Part shown: piece by piece, positions 1 to 6,078 of the stretch
Numbering within the stretch: the stretch's first letter is position 1
Layout of the letters: each line of letters begins with the position of its first letter
Source of the DNA: an uncultured Gemmatimonadota bacterium
GTDB lineage: Bacteria; Gemmatimonadota; Gemmatimonadetes; Gemmatimonadales; Gemmatimonadaceae
Assembly: GCA_946480295.1 (NCBI GenBank)
Contig: CAMLIT010000160.1
Location: 1 to 7,861 of the forward strand
DNA length: 7,861 nt
Direction: 5' to 3'
Translations under genes and position numbers: made by a program
The notes under the pieces: model-generated
What the model saw: only the letters and a program-made list of their open reading frames with translations
Databases searched by the model: none
Told to the model about the DNA's origin: nothing

Positions 1-1256
1 GAGGCGCTCTCCCCGTCCGCATCGCCCACCTCCTCGAGCCGAGGTGTTCCTTCCGACGCGGTTCCGCCTCCCGCCTCCCGCCTCCCGCCTCCCGGTATCA
101 CGAACCCCCCGCTCAGCACCCCGACCACCAGCGCCGCCGGGCTCTCGCCGCGCTCGTCCTCGTTCAGCAGCTCGTCGAGGCGCTCGCACTGGCCCTCGTT
201 GTCGCAGAGGATGAGCGTCGGGACGCCGTCGCGGACGAGGCGGCGGAGGCGCTTGATGTCGCGGTCGATCGGCTCCGGGGGGCGGATCGGGAAGACGACG
301 TCGGGGGTGTCGTCGGGCGCGGCGGCGGCGATGGTGCCGAAGGCGCGCACGGCGCGGAGCGTGACGTCGGGCGGGTCGAACAGCTCCTCGCGCCGCACGA
401 CGTCCTCCCCGCGCCGGCGCGCGAGGTCGATGTGGTGCTGCGCCTCCTCCCAGGTGCGCCGCATCTCCGGCTCGAGGTGCGAGCCGCCGGGGACGACGAG
501 CACGGTGTCGGGCGGGAAGAGCGTCGCCACGGAGAGCCGCTCGTAGTCGCCCGCGTCCTCGCGCATGTGGCCGTCCACCGGCAGGATGAGCGCGAGGTCC
601 ACCGTGCGCGTCGAGCGCTGGGTCGTCAGGTCGAAGTGGCGGAGGTCCACGATCTCGTCGCCCCAGAACTCGGCGCGCACCGGCTCCGGCATGCCGAACG
701 AGTACGCGTCGAGGATGCCGCCGCGCACGCTGAACTGCGCGACGTCCTCGACCATCGACACGCGCTCGAAGCCGATCGCCTCGAGGTGCGCGACCAGCTC
801 CGGGAGGCGGTAGCTGTCGCCCTTGCGCAGCTCGATGCGCAGGTCGCGCACGGCGCGCGGCATGCGCGTCCGCTCCATGAGCGCGCGCGCCGTCGTGAGG
901 AGGATGCGGATGTCGCCGCGCGTGAGGCGCTCCAGCGTCTCGACGCGCTCGCCGGCGACCTCCATGTGCGGCTCGGCCTCGCCGAAGCCCTCGCGCGGCG
1001 GGTAGAGCGCGACGGGGGCGTCGTCGACGAGCGTCTGGAGGTCGGCGAGCCATCGCTCGGCGTCGGCGACGCCGTCGGTCGCGACGACGAAGAAGCGGGA
1101 GGGGAGGCGCCTGGCGAGCGCCGCCAGGACGACCGCGTCGCTCGCGCCGGGCAGCCCGCCGAGAGTGAGGCGGGCGCGCGGCTCGGGAACGGTATTGAGG
1201 GCACGCGTGAACGCCGGCAGGCGCTCCACCGCGTCGAGCAGGGAGAGGAGGGACAC
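1..1256 (-). CDS. mfd: Transcription-repair coupling factor Mfd, N-terminal part (3' end beyond window)
   Basis: Mfd removes RNA polymerase stalled at DNA lesions and recruits UvrA for nucleotide excision repair in the cytoplasm. About 418 codons are visible, against about 1,150 in E. coli Mfd. They cover the UvrB-like N-terminal module and the following D3 domain; the polymerase-interaction and RecG-like translocase domains lie outside the window. The clearest signature is QFSVRGGILDAYSFG (about residues 173-187), followed by a WGDEIVDLRHFD stretch and RSTRTVDLALILPV. These match the UvrB/Mfd pattern RGxLLDxFPxG, then FFDDEID, then QR. The GTG start at 1256 shares its G with the TAG stop of the upstream gene and has a GGAGAAAG element just before it. 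After GFVIP (to residue 388) the frame enters a low-complexity insert, GGGRREAGGG, encoded by a heptamer array, then an acidic linker to the window edge. Family identity is firm; the start is likely but not proven. Confidence 0.93.
   Translation of the reverse strand, partial: MSLLSLLDAVERLPAFTRALNTVPEPRARLTLGGLPGASDAVVLAALARRLPSRFFVVATDGVADAERWLADLQTLVDDAPVALYPPREGFGEAEPHMEVAGERVETLERLTRGDIRILLTTARALMERTRMPRAVRDLRIELRKGDSYRLPELVAHLEAIGFERVSMVEDVAQFSVRGGILDAYSFGMPEPVRAEFWGDEIVDLRHFDLTTQRSTRTVDLALILPVDGHMREDAGDYERLSVATLFPPDTVLVVPGGSHLEPEMRRTWEEAQHHIDLARRRGEDVVRREELFDPPDVTLRAVRAFGTIAAAAPDDTPDVVFPIRPPEPIDRDIKRLRRLVRDGVPTLILCDNEGQCERLDELLNEDERGESPAALVVGVLSGGFVIPGGGRREAGGGTASEGTPRLEEVGDADGESA
66..93 (-). 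repeat. Heptamer tandem array, 4 x GGGAGGC, inside mfd
   Basis: Four perfect tandem copies (plus strand GCCTCCC) lie within the mfd reading frame, with partial unit bases on both sides. They encode PGGGRREAGGG at about residues 388-398, right after the conserved GFV of domain D3. E. coli Mfd continues here directly into the next core strand, so this is an extra linker segment. The same heptamer recurs in the intergenic region at 4045-4079 in the opposite orientation. Confidence 0.95.
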
Positions 1257-3079
1257 TACGCGAGCTTTCTCCGGCCCGCGCCGACCACGAGCGCCTCGAT
1301 GGCGAGGAGCAGGAGCGCGGCCAGGAGCACGGGTTCGATGAGGGAACGACGGGAGGCGGCACGGAACGCCTGGGCGATCCAGCCGCTGCGGTCGGTGACG
1401 GTGAGGACGCGGCGCGCCTGGATGCGCCGCGCGATGTCGCCGGCGCCCAGGCGGTCGAGCACGGACTCGTCGGCCTCGGGTTCGACGACGAGCGCGCCGA
1501 CGCGGTGGTCGGCGCGCACGAAGAAATATGTCCCCGGCTGCGTCGGGACATCCACGCTGTCGCCGAGCTGCGTGCGTGCGCCCCCGGGCGACTCGAGCGC
1601 CTCCGCCCAGCGCGGGCGCGCGAGGCGGGCGCCCGGCACGGCGGCGACGACCTGGCCCGGCTCGCCGACGAGCCGCTCGCTGATGACATCGGCGAGCCAG
1701 GGGACGAACGCCGCGCGCACGGGAAAGGTCGTCGCGTCGGGGAGCATCGGCGACGCGACGAGCACGTACCGCGGCCCGGCGACGATCCACGGGTCGCGAC
1801 CGACGACGGCGAGGGTCTCGGCGGCGGCGCCGCTCTGCGGCACGAGGTCGTAGCGCACCGAGGCGCTGACGTCGGCGAAGTTGGCCGAGGTCGTCCCGGC
1901 GGGCGTGAGGCGCACCGCGCTCTCGCCGCGGCGCAGCGCCCCGAAGCGCCAGGGGATCCCCGCGCGCTCGAGAGCGCGGTTGGCGACGCCCACGCGGACC
2001 GGGTCGGCGGGCGCGAGGACGAGCGCGGGGAGCGCCGTCAGCTCGTCGGCCGCGGTGACGGCGATGTCGTTCCCCGCGGCGACGCGCTCGTTGCCGCGCA
2101 GCACGTCCACCGCGTTCTTCGCGAAGGGGCCGGCGCCGGGCGAGACGGTCACGCCCGGCGCGGAGCCGACCCAGACGGCGAAGTGGCGCACGTTGTCGCC
2201 CGGCAGCTCGTCGGGCTCGAGCTCCACGGTGCCGGCGAGCCAGCCGCGCTCGGAGGGCGCGGCGGCGGTGACGACCTCCTCGTCAGGCGCCGCGCTTCCG
2301 CGCGCGAGGACGCGGCCGCCGAGGGTGATGCGAAAGGAGGCGGAATCCTTCGAGAGCACGCGCGCCACGACGGCGCCGCGCGGGGTCCAGCGCTCGGGCC
2401 GCGCCTCGGCCAGGGTGATGGCGCGGTTCGCCGGCGGCGATCCGGGCGCCACCGCCACCAGCACCTGCGCGTCGCCGACGGCGGCGGGATGCTGCCATGC
2501 CGTGCGCTGGCCGTCGGTGAGCACGGCGACCTGCCGCGCGTCGAGCCCCGACGACCCGACGAGCTCCGAGGCCCGCGCGAGCGCGAGCTGGAGGTTCCCC
2601 GCCCCGCTCAGCGCGTCGATGCGATCCACCTCGCCGGCGAGCGCCGACGGCGTGCCGCCGAGCACGTGCCCATCGGCCGTGATCACCCACACCCGGTCCG
2701 TCACGCTCGCCTGGCGCAGCGCGTCCTTCGCCATCCCCTGGAGGGTGGCGAGCACCGGCCGGCCGTTCTGCACGGCGGTGGTGCTCAGCGAGTTGTCGAG
2801 GACGATGGCGAGCGCGGTCGGCGCGTGTCCCCCGCCGACCCAGCGCGCGACGGGGCGCGCCGCGGCCGCGGCGACGAGGAGCACGCCGAGGACGCGCAGG
2901 AGCATGAGCAGCAGGTTGCGCAGCCGCAGGGTGCGGCTGTGCTCCTGCTCGGCGCGCGCGAGGTAGCGCGCCGCCGGGAACTCCACGCGCACGCCGATCC
3001 GGCGGCGCATGAGATGGATGAGCAGCGGCACGACCGCGGCCGCGCCGAGCAGGAGGGAGAGCGGAGCGAGGAAGCTCAC
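1256..3079 (-). CDS. BatA-like membrane protein with von Willebrand factor A domain
   Basis: This is a 607-residue membrane protein of the BatA N-terminal family with a von Willebrand A (VWA) domain. Such proteins are typically found with MoxR ATPases and DUF58 proteins and are implicated in envelope stress or assembly of other complexes; the exact role here is unknown. Visible features: a first membrane segment at residues 4-24 followed by RRR, a typical BatA start; a second at about 55-78 ending ARPVARW; a VWA metal-site motif DNSLS (95-99, the DxSxS pattern); TDG at 188-190; and a last membrane segment at about 581-600 with a short basic tail, RRKLA. The large region between is probably on one face of the membrane. 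The usual metal-site threonine loop reads GAGNL, so metal binding may be altered. The start is GTG, 7 bases after the DUF58 stop, with no clear Shine-Dalgarno, which suggests re-initiation. The TAG stop overlaps the mfd start by one base. Confidence 0.85.
   Translation of the reverse strand: MSFLAPLSLLLGAAAVVPLLIHLMRRRIGVRVEFPAARYLARAEQEHSRTLRLRNLLLMLLRVLGVLLVAAAAARPVARWVGGGHAPTALAIVLDNSLSTTAVQNGRPVLATLQGMAKDALRQASVTDRVWVITADGHVLGGTPSALAGEVDRIDALSGAGNLQLALARASELVGSSGLDARQVAVLTDGQRTAWQHPAAVGDAQVLVAVAPGSPPANRAITLAEARPERWTPRGAVVARVLSKDSASFRITLGGRVLARGSAAPDEEVVTAAAPSERGWLAGTVELEPDELPGDNVRHFAVWVGSAPGVTVSPGAGPFAKNAVDVLRGNERVAAGNDIAVTAADELTALPALVLAPADPVRVGVANRALERAGIPWRFGALRRGESAVRLTPAGTTSANFADVSASVRYDLVPQSGAAAETLAVVGRDPWIVAGPRYVLVASPMLPDATTFPVRAAFVPWLADVISERLVGEPGQVVAAVPGARLARPRWAEALESPGGARTQLGDSVDVPTQPGTYFFVRADHRVGALVVEPEADESVLDRLGAGDIARRIQARRVLTVTDRSGWIAQAFRAASRRSLIEPVLLAALLLLAIEALVVGAGRRKLA
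1265..1272 (-). promoter_or_regulatory. Ribosome binding site for mfd
   Basis: GGAGAAAG lies in the last codons of the BatA-like gene, 8 bases before the GTG at 1256 (12 bases measured from GGAG). It supports the GTG that overlaps the TAG stop as the mfd start, and hence translational coupling of the two genes. The motif also encodes part of the basic C-terminal tail RRKLA, so it could be coincidental. Confidence 0.55.
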
Positions 3080-3086
3080 CGTGCGG

Positions 3087-4028
3087 TCACGGGAGCTGCT
3101 GCCGGGCGGAGAAGGCGCGCCGCAGCGGCACGCCGAAGGGCGTGTCCGTGAAGAACAGCTCGTAGCCCGCGCCGAGGGAGGTCAGCATCACGCGCCACTC
3201 GGTGATGACCTCGTCCACCGTCTTGCGGTACGCGGCGCGGACGTCGGCGAGGCTCGCCGGCACGCTGAGGGCGCTCTCCGGATCCACGAACAGCGCCTCG
3301 CCGCTGGGCGGCAGCTCGCGCTCGGCGGGATCCATGAGGTGCAGCACGGTGACGTCGTGCCCGGCCGCGCGCAGGGCGCGCACGGCACGCTCGACGTCCG
3401 GGATGTCCATCAGCAGGTCGGAGACGAGCACGATGAGGCCGCGCCGGGTGATGAGCCGCGCGGCCTGCTCGAGCGCGCCCGCCGCGCTGGAGGCGAGCCC
3501 CGCCCCCGGCTCCTGGAGCCCGGCCACGACGCGCCGCCACTGTCCGCGGTGCGCGCGCGGCGGGATCACGGTGCGGAGGGCATCGTCGTAGCGCACGAGC
3601 CCCACCGCGTCGCGCTGCCGCAGGAGGAGCAGCGCGATGGCCGCGGCGAGCCGCTCGCCGTACGCGAGCTTGGTCAGCCGCTCGGGGCCCTTCTGGTGGG
3701 TGATGCCGGCGAGCTCCGCGCCGCTCCACGCCATCGAGCGGCTGACGTCGAGGACGATGGTCGCGCGGAGATTCGTCTCCTCCTCGAACTGCTTGATGAC
3801 GAGGCGGTCGGAGCGGGCGGCGATCTTCCAGTCGATGTAGCGGAGGTCGTCGCCCGGCTGGTACGGGCGGAATTCGGCGAACTCCACGGAGAATCCCTTC
3901 CGTGGAGAGCGATGCAGCCCGGTCATGAAGCCGTCGACGATCCAGCGTGCGACGATCTCGATGCGGCCGAGTGCGGCGAGAGTGGCCGGATCGAAGAGGT
4001 CGGCGCGCGACCCGCGTGCAGTGTCCAT
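3087..4028 (-). CDS. DUF58 domain protein (VWA-like, MoxR-associated family)
   Basis: This is a 313-residue protein of the DUF58 family, predicted soluble because no signal peptide or clear membrane segment is seen. DUF58 proteins carry a VWA-like fold and usually work with a MoxR AAA+ ATPase and membrane VWA proteins; the biochemical function is not established. The family signature FAEFRPYQPGDDLRYIDW spans residues 50-67, followed by KQFEEE (79-84) and the metal-site motif DVSRSM (94-99). The characteristic strand LIVLVSDLL falls at about 198-206. Length is normal for the family. The ATG at 4028 places GRIEIVARWIVDGFMTGLHR at the usual N-terminal position, and the next in-frame ATG (residue 35) would cut into this conserved region. 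No Shine-Dalgarno is seen: the bases before the ATG are pyrimidine-rich (TTCCCCCTCG), so the message may be leaderless or initiate atypically. It is the first gene of the minus-strand operon, and no moxR is seen upstream. Confidence 0.92.
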   Translation of the reverse strand: MDTARGSRADLFDPATLAALGRIEIVARWIVDGFMTGLHRSPRKGFSVEFAEFRPYQPGDDLRYIDWKIAARSDRLVIKQFEEETNLRATIVLDVSRSMAWSGAELAGITHQKGPERLTKLAYGERLAAAIALLLLRQRDAVGLVRYDDALRTVIPPRAHRGQWRRVVAGLQEPGAGLASSAAGALEQAARLITRRGLIVLVSDLLMDIPDVERAVRALRAAGHDVTVLHLMDPAERELPPSGEALFVDPESALSVPASLADVRAAYRKTVDEVITEWRVMLTSLGAGYELFFTDTPFGVPLRRAFSARQQLP

Positions 4029-4044
4029 CGAGGGGGAAGCTAGG

Positions 4045-4079
4045 GGCGGGAGGCGGGAGGCGGGAGGCGGGAGGCGGGA
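4045..4079 (+). repeat. Heptamer tandem array, 5 x GGCGGGA (GGGAGGC register)
   Basis: Five perfect 7-base copies are followed by a decaying sixth copy (AGCG). It starts 17 bases upstream of the DUF58 start codon, so it falls in the leader or promoter zone of the minus-strand operon. The unit is identical to the one inside mfd at 66-93 but in the opposite window orientation. Confidence 0.95.
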
Positions 4080-4086
4080 AGCGTTG

Positions 4087-4107
4087 GGGACGAGGGACGA
4101 GGGACGA
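4087..4107 (+). repeat. Second heptamer tandem array, 3 x GGGACGA
   Basis: Three perfect 7-base copies sit only 7 bases after the end of the GGCGGGA array. Both arrays have 7-base units starting with GGGA, but the remainder differs (GGC versus CGA). This suggests two related families of simple repeat placed side by side. Confidence 0.9.
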
Positions 4108-4176
4108 GTGTCGGGCTGGCTCCTGTCGCCGTGCGCTGGGTCCTTCGCGCGAGGCAGGCATCAACGCCGATTGGAC

Positions 4177-4210
4177 ACGGATGCCAGGGAGGTCACGGAT
4201 GCGACGGATG
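4177..4210 (+). repeat. Degenerate ACGGATG repeat
   Basis: ACGGATG occurs at 4177-4183, 4195-4201 and 4204-4210, spaced 18 and 9 bases apart, with a diverged CCGATTG at 4167-4173. The 9-base phasing suggests a decayed nonamer tandem repeat. Three short matches in GC-rich DNA could also be chance. Confidence 0.45.
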
Positions 4211-4392
4211 GGCGGCGGGAGCCGGGCGCCGCTCGCGCCTCGCCCCTGTCCCCTCCAGGCGACGCACCCCGCCCCCCGCCGCGGACACCCGGTTCTCGCG
4301 CACGCGCGCGCTCGTCCCGCGCCCCTCCTCGCAAACCCGCACCATCCCTGGACCTGCGCCGCACGCGCCGATCGGCGAATGGTCCCCTTGCC

Positions 4393-4411
4393 CGGGCATG
4401 CACCATGCCCG
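4393..4411. promoter_or_regulatory. Perfect palindrome upstream of the lipoprotein gene
   Basis: CGGGCATGCACCATGCCCG is an 8-base perfect inverted repeat around a CAC centre, ending 34 bases before the lipoprotein ATG. It could be an operator for a dimeric regulator or a hairpin in the 5' leader. It is unlikely to be a terminator, because no plus-strand gene precedes it and the run after it (ATTCTT) is poor in T. Its existence is certain; its role is inferred. Confidence 0.5.
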
Positions 4412-4431
4412 ATTCTTCAGGTATTCTCAGC

Positions 4432-4435
4432 GGAG
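4432..4435 (+). promoter_or_regulatory. Ribosome binding site for the lipoprotein gene
   Basis: GGAG ends 10 bases before the ATG at 4446. With the signal peptide that begins exactly there, it fixes the start against an in-frame extension reaching back to 4131. Confidence 0.65.
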
Positions 4436-4445
4436 ACGGGGCTCT

Positions 4446-5981
4446 ATGCGCATCGCGCTTGGCGTCAGTCGGACCGCCGTCCTCCTGCTGGCCGGCGTGG
4501 CCGCTGGCTGTGTGACGGCATCGCCGGGCGGCGGCAGCGCCCAGGATGACCTGCCGGGGCTCTCGCTCCTGCCGCCGGTCGAGCGGCAGCAGGTCATCGA
4601 CTCGCTCCAGGCGGAGCAGATCGCCGCGACCGACGGGCCGCGCGTCCGGGTGACCGCGAACTTCGACAACGAGGCGGGGAGCCGGCGCGTCGAGGCGTTC
4701 GTCCACGCCGACGACGACGCATACATCCTCGTCGGGCACATCGACGCCTCCGGGCGTCTGCGCATCGTCTATCCGGATCGTCCGGGTTCGGACGGCTTCG
4801 TCCGCGGCGGACACGTCTACCGTGTCGCGCCCTTCTTCGGCGGCTTCGCCGACGAATTCCGTTATCGGCGCGCCACCGACTACACGCGGCTGTCCATGGT
4901 CCGCAGCCGCCGCGACTCGTACGACGCCGGCACGGGCTACGTCTTCGTCATCGCCTCCTGGCGCCCGATGCGGCTGGCGCGGGTGACCGACGGCAACCGC
5001 TGGAGCAGCTACGAGCTGTCGAACGAGGAGTACCTCGACGATCCGCGCGAAGCGGTCGAGGAGCTGGCGCAGGTCGTGGCCGGCGACAGCCGCGAGGCGT
5101 ACACGGTGGAGTACGCGCACTACACGTCGACCAACTACGGCATGTACCGGGCGAACTACGTCGACCGGTGCAGCTTCGCCGGCTTCGGCAGCTACGGCTT
5201 CGGGATCGCCGGCCTGGCCTACTCGCCCTACGGCAACGGCATGGGCTACGGCTACTCGCCCTTCGGGCTCTCCGACGGGTACTTCGGCTTCGGCGTCCCC
5301 GTGCTCGGCTTCTTCTCGCCCTTCGTCAGCTACGCGCGCGAGTACGATGGCCTGACGGGGTGCAGCTACTACGTGCCGGTGTACCGGCGTCCCCTCTACG
5401 CGACCACGTGGCCGCTGCCGCCGGCGACGCCGCAGCCGAACGGACGCGGACCGATCAAGCCGGAGTCGCCGCGGCCGCCGAAGCTCGGCGGCGGTCCCAC
5501 GCTCACCGGACCGGGCACGTCGCCGAACCCGGGGCGAGCGAGGGCCATCATGTCCGGGCTGCACGCGACGGACCTCAACGGATTGCACCCGGCGAACGGC
5601 GCCGAGCCGACGCTCGATCCGCGCTCGGGGTTGGAGCAGCGGCCATCGATCGAGCAGATGATCCGCCGCCACCAGGCCGGCGAGCGGGCTGCACGGCCCG
5701 GAGCGCCGCGGCTCACTCCGCCACCGCAATGGCAGCAGGAGCGCCCGCGCTTCTCCCCCCCTCGGCCGACCGAGCGTCGCTACGAGCCGCCGCCGCAGGC
5801 CCAGCCTCGCTGGGAGCACCCGTCGGAGGCGCGGCCGCACGTCGAGACGGCGCGGCCGTCGCCGCCGCCGCGCTTCGAGCCGCCGCCGATGCGCATGGAG
5901 CCGATGCACGCGCCGCCGCCGCCCCGCTCCTCCGGATCGTCCGGCTCGTCGAGCTCGAGCAGCGGGAAGCCGAAGCAGTAG
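4446..5981 (+). CDS. Predicted lipoprotein with DUF4384-like domain and proline-rich tail
   Basis: This is a 511-residue secreted lipoprotein, probably anchored in the outer or inner membrane; its function is unknown. The signal peptide is MRIALGVSRTAVLLLAGVAAGC with lipobox VAAGC and lipidated Cys22. Residues 66-131 resemble DUF4384: an extended strand RVRVTANF, then DDDAYILVGHIDASGRLRIV, a YPD turn, and GGHVYRVAPFF. DUF4384 domains are commonly found in surface or secreted bacterial proteins. Residues 242-295 are rich in Gly, Tyr and Phe (for example YGNGMGYGYSPFG), flanked by two Cys (242 and 306) that could form a disulfide. From residue 323 to about 494 the chain is Pro/Arg/Glu-rich and probably disordered, ending in a Ser-rich stretch and KPKQ. 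It stands alone, divergent from the DUF58 operon and closed by a strong terminator. The lipoprotein call is firm, the DUF4384 match is moderate, and the C-terminal half is not assigned to any family. Confidence 0.85.
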   Translation: MRIALGVSRTAVLLLAGVAAGCVTASPGGGSAQDDLPGLSLLPPVERQQVIDSLQAEQIAATDGPRVRVTANFDNEAGSRRVEAFVHADDDAYILVGHIDASGRLRIVYPDRPGSDGFVRGGHVYRVAPFFGGFADEFRYRRATDYTRLSMVRSRRDSYDAGTGYVFVIASWRPMRLARVTDGNRWSSYELSNEEYLDDPREAVEELAQVVAGDSREAYTVEYAHYTSTNYGMYRANYVDRCSFAGFGSYGFGIAGLAYSPYGNGMGYGYSPFGLSDGYFGFGVPVLGFFSPFVSYAREYDGLTGCSYYVPVYRRPLYATTWPLPPATPQPNGRGPIKPESPRPPKLGGGPTLTGPGTSPNPGRARAIMSGLHATDLNGLHPANGAEPTLDPRSGLEQRPSIEQMIRRHQAGERAARPGAPRLTPPPQWQQERPRFSPPRPTERRYEPPPQAQPRWEHPSEARPHVETARPSPPPRFEPPPMRMEPMHAPPPPRSSGSSGSSSSSSGKPKQ

Positions 5982-6016
5982 CGACGGCGCCCTTCGAGCC
6001 GCGAAGCGGGCCGATC

Positions 6017-6051
6017 GAGCCGCGCGCCCCCCGGCGCGCGGCTCTTCGTTT
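6017..6051 (+). terminator. Rho-independent terminator after the lipoprotein gene
   Basis: A perfect 12-base stem, GAGCCGCGCGCC pairing with GGCGCGCGGCTC around a CCCC loop, is followed by TTCGTTT. It starts 35 bases after the lipoprotein stop. The stem is very GC-rich and the T-tract is interrupted by CG. It should isolate lepA from read-through. Confidence 0.85.
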
Positions 6052-6078
6052 GGTGGGGGTGTTCGCGCCCGCTATATT
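6050..6078 (+). promoter_or_regulatory. Candidate sigma-70-type promoter for lepA
   Basis: TTGGTG (6050-6055) and TATATT (6073-6078) are separated by exactly 17 bases. The -10 matches the consensus at 5 of 6 positions and the -35 at 3 of 6. Transcription would begin near 6085, giving a leader of about 33 bases. The -35 touches the T-tract of the preceding terminator, a compact arrangement. It is the most AT-rich spot in the intergenic gap. Confidence 0.5.

Larger units (their letters stand above)
4029..4445. other. Divergent intergenic region with several repeats
   Basis: These 417 bases separate the divergent DUF58 and lipoprotein genes. I see no gene here: the open frames are low-complexity Arg/Gly/Pro/Ala translations without a family signature. 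It contains two heptamer arrays (4045-4079 and 4087-4107), a degenerate ACGGATG repeat (4177-4210) and a palindrome (4393-4411) near the lipoprotein start. Promoters for both divergent genes should lie here, but no convincing -35/-10 pair was found for either. Confidence 0.8.

Noticed and set aside
432..1853. Long plus-strand open frame opposite mfd and the BatA-like gene
   Set aside because: It is rich in Arg, Ala, His and Glu, has no family signature, and lies antisense to two genes with clear family motifs. Long antisense frames are expected at this GC content.
1505..3151. 548-codon plus-strand open frame opposite the BatA-like gene
   Set aside because: Its composition is dominated by Arg, Gly, Ala, Glu and His, with no recognisable domain. 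The minus strand carries the BatA and VWA motifs.
4297..4311. Alternating purine-pyrimidine run (CGCGCACGCGCGCGC), possible Z-DNA
   Set aside because: Runs this short are common by chance at this GC content, and no functional context is visible.
4399..4427. Possible promoter TGCACC-17-TATTCT before the lipoprotein
   Set aside because: The boxes match the consensus poorly, and the predicted start would fall on the ribosome binding site.
4131..4445. In-frame N-terminal extension of the lipoprotein
   Set aside because: The ATG at 4446 begins a clean lipoprotein signal peptide and has a GGAG site. The extension is low-complexity and would bury the signal.
4029..4445. CRISPR array or attachment site in the repeat-rich intergenic region
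   Set aside because: The repeats are 7-9 bases and contiguous, without unique spacers. No integrase, tRNA or cas gene is present.
5992..6006. Small hairpin CTTCG/CGAAG after the lipoprotein stop
   Set aside because: The stem is only 5 bases with no T-tract. The 12-base terminator just downstream explains termination.
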